Origin: an uncultured Eubacteriales bacterium
GTDB taxonomy: Bacteria > Bacillota > Clostridia > Christensenellales > Aristaeellaceae
Assembly (NCBI GenBank): GCA_902789795.1
Contig: CADAPM010000005.1
Location: 1-64,000 of the forward strand
DNA length: 64,000 nucleotides
Direction of reading: 5' to 3'
Part shown: in pieces, positions 7,692-16,795 of the stretch
Numbering within the stretch: the stretch's first letter is position 1
How the letters are laid out: each line of letters opens with the position of its first letter
The notes under the pieces: generated by a model
Told to the model about the DNA's origin: nothing
What the model saw: only the letters and a program-made list of their open reading frames with translations
The model's database searches: none
Translations under genes and position numbers: made by a program

Positions 7692-8061
7692 GATAGATTC
7701 CCCAGAATACCAGATTTCCCAGTACGGAGCAGACCCCGAGCGTGGGCAGAAAGAATGTCAGAATGAGCTCATGCTCCTGCCTGATCAGGCAGAGCACGAT
7801 GATGATGGCGGTAAAGCAAAAAAACAGCGCAAAGGCGCAGGGGACCAGCAGCCTGTCCTTGATGAACAGCAAGAAGGCGGCCCCCAGCGCGATGGGCAGG
7901 AGTGCGATGATCAGCCCTGATAGATAATTCTCCGCAACAAGGCCTGTTCCTTCCAGCAAACGATGGAGCGGCGCAACCAGCAGGAGCGCCGAGGCAATCT
8001 CCACCACCAGAAAGAGCAAACTGAGCATGAAAGCATAGGAGAACCTTGCCGAATAGCGCAT
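7666..8061 (-). CDS. small four-helix membrane protein, unknown function
   Basis: A 131-residue integral membrane protein with four predicted transmembrane helices: about residues 8-32, 45-68, 72-92 and 100-122. No enzymatic motif is visible and the family was not recognised. Its ATG shares one base with the stop of the NUDIX gene (TGATG), and its own end overlaps the AraC gene start by 26 bases. The gene is therefore clearly part of a coupled operon, which supports it being real despite its small size. Confidence 0.7.
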   Translation of the reverse strand: MRYSARFSYAFMLSLLFLVVEIASALLLVAPLHRLLEGTGLVAENYLSGLIIALLPIALGAAFLLFIKDRLLVPCAFALFFCFTAIIIVLCLIRQEHELILTFFLPTLGVCSVLGNLVFWGIYHAGKKQKR

Positions 8062-8603
8062 CAGATCAATCCTTTAAGTGTGGCCAGATGGACCGCGATG
8101 ATCGTCTTGGCGTCCTGGATCTCTCCGGAAGCGATCCCCGCGCGGAGCTCTTCGATATCCATCCAACCGTCCTCCAGGAACTCGTCTTCATCGAGGTCCT
8201 GTCTCCCGGTTTTCAGGCCCTTCGCGAAAAACAGGTGGATCACTTCGGTCATGACCCCGGGGCTGGTCAGGATATCCCCCAGGTGCACAAAGACCTCCGC
8301 GGTGCAGCCCGTCTCTTCCCTCAGCTCCCGCTGTGCCGCCTGAAGGATCGTCTCGTTGGGGTCCTTATCCGTTTTCCCGGCAGGGATCTCCGTCAGCACC
8401 TGCTTGACCGGGTAACGGTACTGCCTGACAATGGCAGCCTGCCCCTTATTGTTGACCGCCAGCACCGCCACGGCGCCCGGGTGATGAAAAACTTCCCTGA
8501 CGCGCTCGCACCCGTCCGGGACCTGCACCTTATCCACGGTGAACGAGTAGGATTTGCTCCTGTAGAGCTCCTGGGACGATAACGTTTTTTCTTCAAGATT
8601 CAT
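8061..8603 (-). CDS. NUDIX hydrolase, ADP-ribose pyrophosphatase type
   Basis: A 180-residue NUDIX enzyme, likely splitting ADP-ribose or a related nucleoside diphosphate derivative. The NUDIX box is present as PAGKTDKDPNE followed by AAQRELREETG, with the core E-x7-REL-x-EE-x-G intact; the gap between the first Gly and Glu is two residues longer than the textbook pattern. The N-terminal DKVQVPDG and the central AVNNKGQAAIVRQYRYPV are typical of the NudF/ADPRase group. ATG 8603 follows AGGAG. First gene of the operon with the membrane protein and AraC regulator. Confidence 0.88.
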   Translation of the reverse strand: MNLEEKTLSSQELYRSKSYSFTVDKVQVPDGCERVREVFHHPGAVAVLAVNNKGQAAIVRQYRYPVKQVLTEIPAGKTDKDPNETILQAAQRELREETGCTAEVFVHLGDILTSPGVMTEVIHLFFAKGLKTGRQDLDEDEFLEDGWMDIEELRAGIASGEIQDAKTIIAVHLATLKGLI

Positions 8604-8620
8604 CTTATCTTCTCCTAAAA

Positions 8621-8650
8621 GTCAGGGCCTCATAAGAATAAGGCCCTGGC
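8621..8650 (-). terminator. hairpin upstream of the NUDIX operon
   Basis: A stem of about ten pairs (8621-8630 with 8641-8650, one G-T pair) lies just before the NUDIX ribosome binding site. On the minus strand it is followed by TTTT, so it can end transcripts arriving from the ABC importer operon, or attenuate the NUDIX operon. Confidence 0.5.
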
Positions 8651-8687
8651 TGATCATGCTTCGATGCGGAATGAATATAGGTCTGTC

Positions 8688-8725
8688 GCGCTGCGTGCCC
8701 CGTTTTGCACCAGGGCACGCAGCGC
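8688..8725. terminator. strong 13-bp hairpin after the ABC importer operon
   Basis: A perfect 13-base-pair stem (8688-8700 with 8713-8725, GCGCTGCGTGCCC arm) and 12-base loop stand 18 bases beyond the stop of the binding-protein gene. There is no T tract on the minus strand, so it may protect the mRNA 3' end or act with the next hairpin (8621-8650) as a double terminator. Confidence 0.5.
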
Positions 8726-8743
8726 ACGTTTTATGCGAGCTTT

Positions 8744-9916
8744 TTAGGGCTGCACAGAGATCCAGTAGTCGCTGATGTCCTGATAGTTCTCATACCAGAA
8801 GTCGAAGTCGGTCTTGAACTTCGGGATATCGTCATAGGCGGGCATTTCCGCGGTGTTGACGGCATCCGGGAACACGGAGTAGGAACCGGCGGTCATGAAG
8901 GGCACGATGCCGGGGCCGTTGTGATCCGCTTCACCGCAGATGAAGCGCACGAACAGCTTAGCAGCCGCAACGTGGGGAGCGTGATCCGCGATCTGGGCGA
9001 CCATGAAGGAGACGGCGGTGGTCGGGGTTTCGAACTTGGCCGGGTTGACGCCCAGGCGGAAGTCCTGCTTATCCCTCTCCCTCAGCTTGGAGGAAACGCC
9101 GTAGCCGATGGGGGCTTCCTTCATGTTCGGAGCGCCGCCGACGTCCTTGACGATGTTGCCGTTCTTGGTCTCGATGATCGGGTGGTTCTGGGCCATTCTC
9201 TTGATCCAGGCATAGCCGGCGTTCGGCTCGTCATCCGCCAGGACGATGGGCTCGCCGAAGACCTTCTCATACTCAGCCGCCATCATATCGGCGTTCTGAA
9301 TCATGCAGGCAAACAGAACGGGCAGATCGGGCTCACCGTTGGGATCCAGGAAAATGAATTTTCCGGCCCATTCGGGCTTGGTGACATCCCACCAGGAAGA
9401 GATGGGCAGGTCAGAATAAAGATCGGTATTGTAGGACCACCAGTCCAGCTCGATGGTGAACGGGGTCACAGCCAGGAACTCGGGATCGATGATGTTGTGG
9501 AAGATATCATCCGGATGATAGTTGTACAGCAGGCCGCTCTGGATGTATTCTTTCTGGATGGAACCGGTCTGCTCCTTGAGCTGCAGCACGTCCGCCGTGT
9601 AGATGCCGGCCGCATGCTCTCTGGTGAACTTCTCCAGCATCTCGTTGATGCCCAGGTCGTAGAAGTTGACTTTGACGCCGGGATAAGCGGCTTCAAAGTC
9701 GGGGATGAAGTCTTCGATACGGCCGGTGCAGCCGTAAATGTTCACTTCGCCCTCTTTTTTCGCCTGCTCATAGAGCTCTTCTACGGTCTCGTCGGTTCTG
9801 TAGATCCCGTTTGCTTCCGCCCAGCTGCGGTCGCCTTCGGCGAAGGCCGCGCCGGACAGGGTTGCCAGCAGCATTACTGCGGCGAGCGCCAGTGCCAAGA
9901 CTTTGATGTTCTTCAT
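8744..9916 (-). CDS. ABC transporter extracellular solute-binding protein (family 1)
   Basis: A 390-residue periplasmic-type binding protein. The signal peptide ends in GAAFAEG and holds no cysteine, so it is not a typical lipoprotein, which is unusual for a Gram-positive importer. The body (EGEVNIYGCTGRIEDFIPDFEAAYPGVKVNF, SWWDVTKPEWAGKF) resembles the ferric-iron/2-aminoethylphosphonate/thiamine group of family 1 proteins. The longer open frame upstream is rejected: ATG 9916 has a purine-rich ribosome binding site directly ahead. It is the last gene after a fused permease and an ATPase. The ligand cannot be decided from sequence. Confidence 0.85.
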   Translation of the reverse strand: MKNIKVLALALAAVMLLATLSGAAFAEGDRSWAEANGIYRTDETVEELYEQAKKEGEVNIYGCTGRIEDFIPDFEAAYPGVKVNFYDLGINEMLEKFTREHAAGIYTADVLQLKEQTGSIQKEYIQSGLLYNYHPDDIFHNIIDPEFLAVTPFTIELDWWSYNTDLYSDLPISSWWDVTKPEWAGKFIFLDPNGEPDLPVLFACMIQNADMMAAEYEKVFGEPIVLADDEPNAGYAWIKRMAQNHPIIETKNGNIVKDVGGAPNMKEAPIGYGVSSKLRERDKQDFRLGVNPAKFETPTTAVSFMVAQIADHAPHVAAAKLFVRFICGEADHNGPGIVPFMTAGSYSVFPDAVNTAEMPAYDDIPKFKTDFDFWYENYQDISDYWISVQP

Positions 9917-10012
9917 GTTCCTTTCTCCTTTTCTTTTTTTATGTGTTGCGGACCCCCTCAGGATCCGAACGACATCTACTGAAAACTGGTTGAAAGTGCT
10001 GCTCAAGTATCA

Positions 10013-11140
10013 TCAGTCGAGGATGACCTTCTTGATCAGCTTGCCGCTTTCCTTATGGAAAACGTTGGCCTTCTCATGGCTGTAGCGGACATATACCGTC
10101 TGGTCCATATCGAAGTTCTTGATGCCCAGGTCCTTGACCAAAATGGTGCTGTCGCCGATCTTCAGGGTGATGATCGTCTCCGATCCGGCCGGCTGCACCG
10201 AATAGACGGTCCCCTTGATGGCGTCGTCCGCCGGCTCCGTCTGGATAGTCAGTTTCTCCGGCCGGATGCCCAGGATGGCGTCGAACTGTCCGGGCAGCTC
10301 GTCGATGCCGACCAGCAGCTCCTTCTTCGCCTCGAAGGTGCCCATCGGGGAAGTCACCGTGATGGTGCCTTCGGCGTTCTTCTTCGCCGTCGCGTCGATG
10401 AAGTTGATCTTCGGGTTGCCGATGAAATCCGCCACCTTCAGCGAGGCGGGGTTCTGGTAAAGCTCCATCGGCGGGGCCACCTGCTCCAGACACCCGTCAA
10501 AGAAGATCGCGATCTTCGTGGACATGGTGAGGGCTTCGACCTGGTCGTGGGTCACATACAGTATCGTGGTCCCCAGATCGTGGTGCAGGCGTTTGATCTC
10601 GGACCGCATCTCGATCCTCAGCTTGGCGTCCAGGTTGGAAAGCGGCTCGTCCAAAAGCAGGATCTTGGAATTGGACACGATGGATCGGGCGATGGCCACG
10701 CGCTGCTGCTGACCGCCGGACAGCTCTGAGGGATAGCGCTTCGCGTATTCTGCGATCCTCATGCGCTCCAGCGCATTCATGACCTTGGAGCGGATCTCGT
10801 CCTTCGGCGTTTTTTTGACCACCAGGCCGAAGGCGACGTTATCATAGACCGTCATGTGGGGCCACAGCGCGTAGGACTGGAACACCAGGTCCATGCCGCG
10901 CTTGCCGGGCTCCTCGAAGTAGTTCTCCTTGGCATTGACGATATTCTTTCCGTCCAGGAAGATATCGCCGCCCTGCGGGTTTTCAAGGCCGGCCACGACC
11001 CTCAGGGTCGTCGTCTTTCCGCATCCGGACGGTCCCAGCAGTGTAAGAAAGTCGCCGTCCTCCGCGACGAGGTTGATATCCTTGAGGACGTGATTCTTGC
11101 CGTAATACTTATCGATATGCTTCAATTCTATTCTGCTCAT
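10013..11140 (-). CDS. ABC transporter ATP-binding protein (PotA/FbpC-like)
   Basis: A 375-residue ATPase of the carbohydrate/iron/polyamine (CUT1/FbpC) type. Visible motifs are Walker A GPSGCGKTT near residue 38, the Q-loop LVFQSYALWPHMTVYDN, signature LSGGQQQRVAIARSI, Walker B KILLLDEPLSNLDAKLR and the switch histidine in YVTHDQVEA. Residues about 240-375 form the regulatory TOBE/MOP domain (LGIRPEKLTI). ATG 11140 is selected because AAGGAG lies directly ahead. It stands between the permease and the binding-protein genes on one minus-strand transcript. Confidence 0.92.
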   Translation of the reverse strand: MSRIELKHIDKYYGKNHVLKDINLVAEDGDFLTLLGPSGCGKTTTLRVVAGLENPQGGDIFLDGKNIVNAKENYFEEPGKRGMDLVFQSYALWPHMTVYDNVAFGLVVKKTPKDEIRSKVMNALERMRIAEYAKRYPSELSGGQQQRVAIARSIVSNSKILLLDEPLSNLDAKLRIEMRSEIKRLHHDLGTTILYVTHDQVEALTMSTKIAIFFDGCLEQVAPPMELYQNPASLKVADFIGNPKINFIDATAKKNAEGTITVTSPMGTFEAKKELLVGIDELPGQFDAILGIRPEKLTIQTEPADDAIKGTVYSVQPAGSETIITLKIGDSTILVKDLGIKNFDMDQTVYVRYSHEKANVFHKESGKLIKKVILD

Positions 11141-11178
11141 TATCAGCACTCCTTGCACGTTACTTGCAGTTACCGTCG

Positions 11179-13038
11179 TTACATGCTCTTGGTCAGGTCA
11201 GTCTTGAAGATCTTGCTGGAGAACCAGTACACGAAGAATACGATCAGGAACATCAGCACAGCGGAGGCGTCGGCCAGCTGCTCATAATTGTTGTTCATAA
11301 AGCTGTAGGTCAGGAACGGGAGCGTCTGCGTTTCCGGCGAGACCAGCAGAACGATCAGGTCCAGTTCCTTAAAGACCGCCACGAAGATGAGCAGGAACCC
11401 GCTCAGGAAGCCGCTTCTGGAAAGAGGAAGGATGATCTTCCTGAGCCGGTACATGAAGCCCGCGCCCTTGATCCTGCCCGCTTCCTCCAGCTCCGTAGAG
11501 ATCTGCAGCATGTTCGCGGAGCCGGAGCGGCTGGAGAACGGCATGTTTTTGACGATCGACACCAGGAAGAGCAGCGCATAGGTGCCGTAAAGCGCCGGGA
11601 AGAGCACGATCTTCTGCCCGAATATGGTCACGGACTTCTCGACCGAGAACAGCGACAGGTACATGGCGCCGAAGGCGATGGAGGGGATCAGGTAAGGAAT
11701 AAAGGCCAGCTGCTCCACCAGGTGCCCGCTGAAGGTGCCCCTGCCTCTCGAGACGATGTAGCCGATGATCTGGCCGGTGAGCGTCGCCAGGATGGACGCC
11801 ACGATGACGATCTTGAACGAATTGGCCAGGCACTTGTAGAACATGGGATTCCTAAAGATGCCCGGATAGCCGGAATAGATATCGGATATGCCCTCTCCGA
11901 TCCAGTAGTGCAGCGTCAGGTTGCTCAGGCTGAAATCGCCCAGCTTCAGCATCAGGCTCTGGATGAACAGGAGCACCATCGGCATCAGCACGCAGGTCAG
12001 GATAAACACGACCAGCACGACGCAGATCGGGGCCTTGGATTTGCCCAGCGGGATGGGGTTGCTTCTGGTTCCCTTGCCGCCGATCGTTGCAAAGCTCTTT
12101 CTCTTGCCGATAATCAGCTGGTTGGCCAGGATCAGGATCGCCGCAATGGAGATCAGGATCAGGGAGATGCCGTAGGCGATCGCCGTCTGCTGCTGACCGA
12201 TCATGTTATACAGCATGGTGGATATCGTGTAGTAGCCCACCTTCAGGCCCAGATAAGCGGGAACGCTGAAGGTGCCGATGCTCTTGGAGAAGATCAGGAT
12301 GAACGCCGACAGCGCCGCCGGCATGACCAGCGGGAAGGTGATCTTGCGCAGGATCAGCATCTTGGAAGCGCCGAGCATCTCGCCCATCTCCTCCATTTCG
12401 GAGTTGATCGAGCTCAGCGCGCCGGAGATCAGGATATAGGCGTAGGCGTAATAGTGGATGGTCAGCACGATGATGATCGCCACCGGCCCGTAGGACAGCC
12501 AGTCTGGGGGCACGATATTCAGGTAGGATAGAAAGCCCGGGTTGCCGCCGATAGCCGGCGTCTTAAAAATGGCGATCCACGCCATGGCCTGGATCCAGGA
12601 TGGGATCATGTACGGAATGACGATCCCCAGGGAGAACCATTTCTTGCCCGGGATGTCGCTCCTGACCATGAGCCAGGCGAATACGCCGCCCAGCACCACG
12701 CTCAGGGACGCGACGCAGGCTGCGATCAGCAGCGAGTGTCCCAGCGGCTTGTACAGCATATTCTTGGAGATCATGCTGTTGAAAAGCCTTTGCCAGTAGT
12801 ACAGCGTCAGTTCCCCCACCGGCGCCTTGGCCCTGGACGCGTCCTTGGGCCCCACCTTGAAGGTGGTCACGATCATATCGAGCAGGGGTGAGACCACCAG
12901 CGCGAAAAGCAGTATGATCGAGATCAGCACGATGACGTTATAGGGATTGGTAATCCAGTTTTTGAGTACATTTCCGATTTTTCTTGCTTTAGAATAAGGT
13001 TTTCCTTCGTCAGCCAGAATTCTTTTGCTCACAGACAT
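11179..13038 (-). CDS. ABC transporter permease with two fused membrane domains (FbpB-like)
   Basis: A 619-residue permease made of two homologous binding-protein-dependent transport domains, each with about six membrane helices, as in FbpB and ThiP. The EAA-loop signatures are EEMGEMLGASKMLILRKITF near residue 230 and EEAGRIKGAGFMYRLRKIIL near residue 535. A single fused chain replaces the usual two permeases. It is the first gene of the importer operon (permease, ATPase, binding protein). The acetate kinase-like gene ends only 67 bases upstream on the same strand, so joint transcription is possible. Confidence 0.9.
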   Translation of the reverse strand: MSVSKRILADEGKPYSKARKIGNVLKNWITNPYNVIVLISIILLFALVVSPLLDMIVTTFKVGPKDASRAKAPVGELTLYYWQRLFNSMISKNMLYKPLGHSLLIAACVASLSVVLGGVFAWLMVRSDIPGKKWFSLGIVIPYMIPSWIQAMAWIAIFKTPAIGGNPGFLSYLNIVPPDWLSYGPVAIIIVLTIHYYAYAYILISGALSSINSEMEEMGEMLGASKMLILRKITFPLVMPAALSAFILIFSKSIGTFSVPAYLGLKVGYYTISTMLYNMIGQQQTAIAYGISLILISIAAILILANQLIIGKRKSFATIGGKGTRSNPIPLGKSKAPICVVLVVFILTCVLMPMVLLFIQSLMLKLGDFSLSNLTLHYWIGEGISDIYSGYPGIFRNPMFYKCLANSFKIVIVASILATLTGQIIGYIVSRGRGTFSGHLVEQLAFIPYLIPSIAFGAMYLSLFSVEKSVTIFGQKIVLFPALYGTYALLFLVSIVKNMPFSSRSGSANMLQISTELEEAGRIKGAGFMYRLRKIILPLSRSGFLSGFLLIFVAVFKELDLIVLLVSPETQTLPFLTYSFMNNNYEQLADASAVLMFLIVFFVYWFSSKIFKTDLTKSM

Positions 13039-13105
13039 CCCTCGCTTCCTTACTTTCTATTATGCCGCGCTGATACTGCCGATATCCGCCTCCCATCCGC
13101 AGTCG

Positions 13106-14470
13106 TTATATCGTACCGTACAGGTCCGACTTTGCCTTGGGCGGTATCGCCAGGACCTTTTTCCATTCAGGATGCTCCTTGAAATCCTGCTGCATCGCGC
13201 TGAACCGGGCGCTGTCGATAAAGTCCGGTTCCTCAAAGGTGTAGTGCATGCCGCTGTCCGAATAATTGCCCTCGCACAGCGCGTGCACGTCCTCCGTCAT
13301 CACCAGCTCCTCGTTGGTGGGGATCACGAAAATCTTGATCGGGCTGTCTTCGGTGGAGATACAGGATTCGGCGTTCCTGCACCGGGCCGCCTTGTTCTTC
13401 TCATAGTCCATGCAGATGCCGATGTCTTCGAGCCCCTTGCAGGCCCCTTCCCGGATGGGAGTGATCTCCTCACCAACGCCCGCCGTAAACACCAGCGCGT
13501 CTACCTTCCCCAGCAGGGCACGGTACGCGCCGATGTATTTCTTCAGCCTGTGGCACTCCATATCCGCCGCCAGCTGCGCCCGCTGGTCCCCTTTTGCGAT
13601 GGCAGCCTGGATATCCCTCCGGTCGCCTCCGAGCCCGCAGATGCCCAGCAACCCGCTCTCATTGTTGAGGATGTCGTTCATTTCCCGGGGAGATTTGCCC
13701 AGCTTTTCCTGCATGTAGGTCACGATGGCCGGATCCATATCCCCGGCCCGGGTCCCCATCACGATGCCTTCCAAGGGAGTGAAGCCCATGGACGTATCCT
13801 CGCTTTTCCCGTTTCTGACCGCGCAGATGGAAGCCCCGTTGCCCACATGGCAGATGATCAGGTTGCATTCCTCCGGCTTCTTGCCCAGCAGCACCGCGGC
13901 GCGCCGCGCGCAGTAAATGTAGCTCGTGCCGTGAAAGCCGTACCGCCGGATGCCGTATTTCTCATACCATTCATAGGGCAGGGTATAAAGATATGCGGCC
14001 TCCTCCAGCGTCTGGTGCCAGGCCGTATCCGGGATGACTGCCTGGAACGCATGGGGCAAAAGGCGCCGGCAGACTTCGATGCCCATGATATTCGCGGGCA
14101 TATGCACTGGCCCCAGAGGGATCAGCTCCTTCAGCTGCGCAAGGATCTCAGGCGTCACGATGACCGACTTTTTGATCCGCTCTCCCCCGTGCAGCACCCT
14201 GTGGCCCACCGCGTCGATCTGTTCCAGGCTGTACAAAACGCCGTATGCCGAATCTGTCAGGATGTCAAAGATCTTCTTGATGGCCTCCCGGTGATCCGGC
14301 GCGTTCGTTTTCGCAGTGTATACCGGTCTGTCGAGCCCTCTGCACACGATGGCAGGCTGATCAAGGCCGATCCTTTCGACCTTGCCTACCGCAAGCACTT
14401 TCTTTTCTTCCCAGCCATACAGCTGGAACTTGACAGATGAGCTCCCGCAATTCAATGTCAGAATAACCAT
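13106..14470 (-). CDS. divergent acetate kinase-family enzyme with C-terminal extension
   Basis: A 454-residue acetokinase-family protein, about 50 residues longer than the usual 400. Family motifs are intact: LTLNCGSSSVKFQLY at the N-terminus, AVGHRVLHGGERI, YGFHGTSYIYCARRA, ICHVGNGASICAV with TSMGFTPLEGIVMGTRAGD, and TAGVGEEITPIREG; ITIPTNEEL follows near residue 390. The extra tail (NYSDSGMHYTFEEPDFIDSA onward) matches nothing familiar. A second, standard-length ackA lies at 53,530 beside pduL, so this copy is probably specialised, perhaps for another short acyl phosphate. It sits directly upstream of the ABC importer. Phosphorylation of acetate itself is family inference. Confidence 0.85.
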   Translation of the reverse strand: MVILTLNCGSSSVKFQLYGWEEKKVLAVGKVERIGLDQPAIVCRGLDRPVYTAKTNAPDHREAIKKIFDILTDSAYGVLYSLEQIDAVGHRVLHGGERIKKSVIVTPEILAQLKELIPLGPVHMPANIMGIEVCRRLLPHAFQAVIPDTAWHQTLEEAAYLYTLPYEWYEKYGIRRYGFHGTSYIYCARRAAVLLGKKPEECNLIICHVGNGASICAVRNGKSEDTSMGFTPLEGIVMGTRAGDMDPAIVTYMQEKLGKSPREMNDILNNESGLLGICGLGGDRRDIQAAIAKGDQRAQLAADMECHRLKKYIGAYRALLGKVDALVFTAGVGEEITPIREGACKGLEDIGICMDYEKNKAARCRNAESCISTEDSPIKIFVIPTNEELVMTEDVHALCEGNYSDSGMHYTFEEPDFIDSARFSAMQQDFKEHPEWKKVLAIPPKAKSDLYGTI

Positions 14471-14866
14471 GCGTCATTCTCCTGTGCCGGTCAACGTGGG
14501 TCTTCTCTTTTCATCGCATTCATGTTTGATTTCCTGTATATTTTACTTTACAGAGCAGCAAATGTACAGAATGATTGGTTGAAACAATATGGAAATTTGT
14601 TGCATCTTCGTGATCGTATCTGAACAGCCTTCTATCCGGCTCAAGCTTCTGCTCCGGCACACAGGATCATCGATCTATCTTCTGCAGGCACGTTGCTTTC
14701 ACAGATTGTGAGACGTGATTAGTGTATGATCTGTTTCAATACATTTTGCTGTGGGTGATATTGACGAAAATGGCACAAATTCCATTGCCCCGTTTCACCA
14801 TGCACCGGTATCTTCTACCGATTGCAGCCGCTTATGGAATTGGCAAGATGAAACACGAAAAAACTA
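14471..14866. other. non-coding gap between divergent operons
   Basis: About 400 bases between the divergent acetate kinase-like gene and the glycan operon. It is visibly richer in A and T than its neighbours, and no coding frame, tRNA or strong hairpin was found. The promoter of the minus-strand gene should lie in its first part, but no convincing -35/-10 pair was picked out. Confidence 0.5.
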
Positions 14867-14895
14867 TTTACCGTCCGTTTGAAATATGGTAATAT
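14867..14895 (+). promoter_or_regulatory. promoter of the glycan operon
   Basis: TTTACC (14867-14872), a 17-base spacer and an extended -10, TGGTAATAT (-10 hexamer 14890-14895), stand 42 bases before the first gene, which has AAAGGAG seven bases ahead of its ATG. The match to consensus is moderate. Confidence 0.55.
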
Positions 14896-14937
14896 TTTAA
14901 TGTTGGACTCGAAATACCGAGGTAAAGGAGTTTTTCT

Positions 14938-15873
14938 ATGAAACTGATGAAGCTGCGGATGGCGCTTGCGCTTCTGCTGGTGCTGATCTTTCCCTTCTCT
15001 GCCCTGGGCGATACGCTCGTGGACCTGCCGATCGATTTTACCGGCGGCATGGTCCCGCTTGAAAAATATGAACCCGGCAAAATGACCTATGACGATCCCT
15101 CCATCCATGTGGAACGCACCTATGGCGATAATACCAAGTACGACTGCACTTTTTACAGAGTGGACATCAAGATCGCGGACGCCTCTCAGCTGCGCACCGA
15201 ATCCGCCGCCGGCGGGGCCAACGGCTTCAAGACCCGTCAAAAAGTGCCTGTGGCCGTGATGTCCAGGCGCACCAACGCGGTCGTGTGCATGAACGGCGAC
15301 TATTACGGGGATCATGCCGGCTCTCTGGTGCTCCGCCAGGGCGTCATGTTCCGCGAGGTCACGGAAACCCTTCGCGACCTGCTTTTGATCGACGAGGACG
15401 GTGATCTCCACGTGATCCTGGCCGGCAACCGCGACACTGAAGAAACCCTCGGCAAAAAGCAGCCCGCGACGCCCGTGACCCATGAGCAGCTGACTGAGAT
15501 CAACGGCAAGAAGATCCTCCAGGGCTTCGAATTCGGCCCCTGCATCATCCTGAATGGCAAGATCGTGGAGGCTCACCCCAAGTCCGTCGTGCATCCTCCC
15601 AAGAGCCAGTCCTGGAACCGTGCCCAGCGCATCTGCCTGTGCCAGATCGGGCCGCTGGAGTACCGCATCGTGGCCTGCGCCGATTTCGGCCTGAGCGTGC
15701 AGGATTTTGCCAAGATGGTCCTGGAGATGGGCGGTGTGCAGACAGCCTATATGTTTGACGGCGGTCTGAGCGCCCAGATCATTTTCCTGAATGCCAAAGT
15801 GAACCAGACCCAGGACAAGAGCCCCCGTCCGGTATCCGACTGCATCTACTTTGCCAGCGCATATCAGAAATGA
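14938..15873 (+). CDS. secreted phosphodiester glycosidase family protein (NAGPA/DUF2233)
   Basis: A 311-residue secreted protein of the NAGPA-like phosphodiester glycosidase family. The signal peptide covers residues 1-24 (ending SALG). Family features are VPVAVMSRRTNAVVCMNGDYY in the middle, GFEFGPCIILNG, and the C-terminal catalytic-type segment YMFDGGLSAQIIF. Members remove sugars such as GlcNAc from phosphodiesters, as the mammalian uncovering enzyme does. As the first gene of an operon with a GH2 glycosidase, a sugar kinase and a deacetylase, it may act on wall or dietary phosphoglycans outside the cell. The exact substrate is unknown. Confidence 0.85.
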   Translation: MKLMKLRMALALLLVLIFPFSALGDTLVDLPIDFTGGMVPLEKYEPGKMTYDDPSIHVERTYGDNTKYDCTFYRVDIKIADASQLRTESAAGGANGFKTRQKVPVAVMSRRTNAVVCMNGDYYGDHAGSLVLRQGVMFREVTETLRDLLLIDEDGDLHVILAGNRDTEETLGKKQPATPVTHEQLTEINGKKILQGFEFGPCIILNGKIVEAHPKSVVHPPKSQSWNRAQRICLCQIGPLEYRIVACADFGLSVQDFAKMVLEMGGVQTAYMFDGGLSAQIIFLNAKVNQTQDKSPRPVSDCIYFASAYQK

Positions 15874-15886
15874 AGGTGCTTTAGTT

Positions 15887-16783
15887 TTGATTAATCGTTC
15901 TTACATCATCTGGATGTTCGGCAGCGCCCTGATCTGCTCGGGACTGCATCTGCTGACCTCCAAAGGCCTGAAAAAGCGCGGCCTCCTGGCGGCGTTGACC
16001 CTGGTGTTTGGCACCGTACTGGGCGCCGTGTGTGCGCGGCTGGGCTACATCATCATCCAGCCTGACTATGCCATCGGCAGCGGCCTCACCGAGACCCTGC
16101 TGAGTGGAGATATGGGGCTGACTAGCTTTATGGTCGGCGCCGTCGGCGTTGTACTAGGCGCGCTGATCGCCGGCAAGTGCACCGGCAATCAGGCGGGCGA
16201 AACTCTCTACGCCTATGCACCGATCGGCGCGCTGATGGCCGCCATGGCCCGATTCGGCGAGTACTTCCTCGGCACCATCTGCGCCGGGAACTATGTGGAC
16301 AACGAGGCGCTGCAGTTCTTCCCGCTGTCCGTCTCCAATGAGTGGGGCGAATGGTACCAGGCGGTTTTCATGATCAGCGGGACCATCTATCTCGGTGTTT
16401 TCCTGGCCTCCCTGCTCAAGTTCAGGGCGCACCGCTTTATGCGCACCGTCTTTTACCTCTGCCTGCCCCAGGTCTTCTGTGAAAGCCTGCGCAATCAGAG
16501 CCTGATGTGGAGTCAGTTCATCCGCGCCGAGCAGCTGCTGTGCATGATCCTGGTGGAAGTGATCCTGATCATCCTCGGCATTGGGGCCAAACAGGAAAAA
16601 CGTCGCTTCTGGCCCGCGATTGCGGGACTATTGTGGGCAGGGGTATTCGTAGCCGTTGAATTCGCCGCCGGCGGCAAGATCTTTGTGGATATGAGCCCGG
16701 TGATCTACTACGGCGTGATGGTGCTGGGCCTCGTGTGCCTGGGCTTTATGGAGCACTGGCTCATCACAAAACAGCAATCATAA
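15887..16783 (+). CDS. Lgt-like polytopic membrane protein
   Basis: A 298-residue membrane protein with about seven helices. It resembles prolipoprotein diacylglyceryl transferase: a GARLGY-like segment (AVCARLGYIII), a glycine-rich loop before helix 3, MARFGEYFLGTICAG in place of the family's GRWGNF, and a late CESLRNQSLMWSQF where Lgt has E-x-LR. The match is loose and the central Lgt arginine/glycine motif is altered, so it may use another lipid or protein substrate. TTG 15887 is preferred, with GAAGG about ten bases upstream and only 13 bases after the previous stop; an earlier TTG at 15851 lies inside that gene. Moderately sure of the family only. Confidence 0.6.
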   Translation: MINRSYIIWMFGSALICSGLHLLTSKGLKKRGLLAALTLVFGTVLGAVCARLGYIIIQPDYAIGSGLTETLLSGDMGLTSFMVGAVGVVLGALIAGKCTGNQAGETLYAYAPIGALMAAMARFGEYFLGTICAGNYVDNEALQFFPLSVSNEWGEWYQAVFMISGTIYLGVFLASLLKFRAHRFMRTVFYLCLPQVFCESLRNQSLMWSQFIRAEQLLCMILVEVILIILGIGAKQEKRRFWPAIAGLLWAGVFVAVEFAAGGKIFVDMSPVIYYGVMVLGLVCLGFMEHWLITKQQS

Positions 16784-16795
16784 TAGGTGAATCAT

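Noticed and set aside
11164-14440. Long plus-strand open frames opposite the permease and acetate kinase-like genes (455 and 471 codons)
   Set aside because: They are rich in His, Asp, Gln and Arg, have no recognisable motif and lie opposite genes with clear family motifs; they are a product of high GC.
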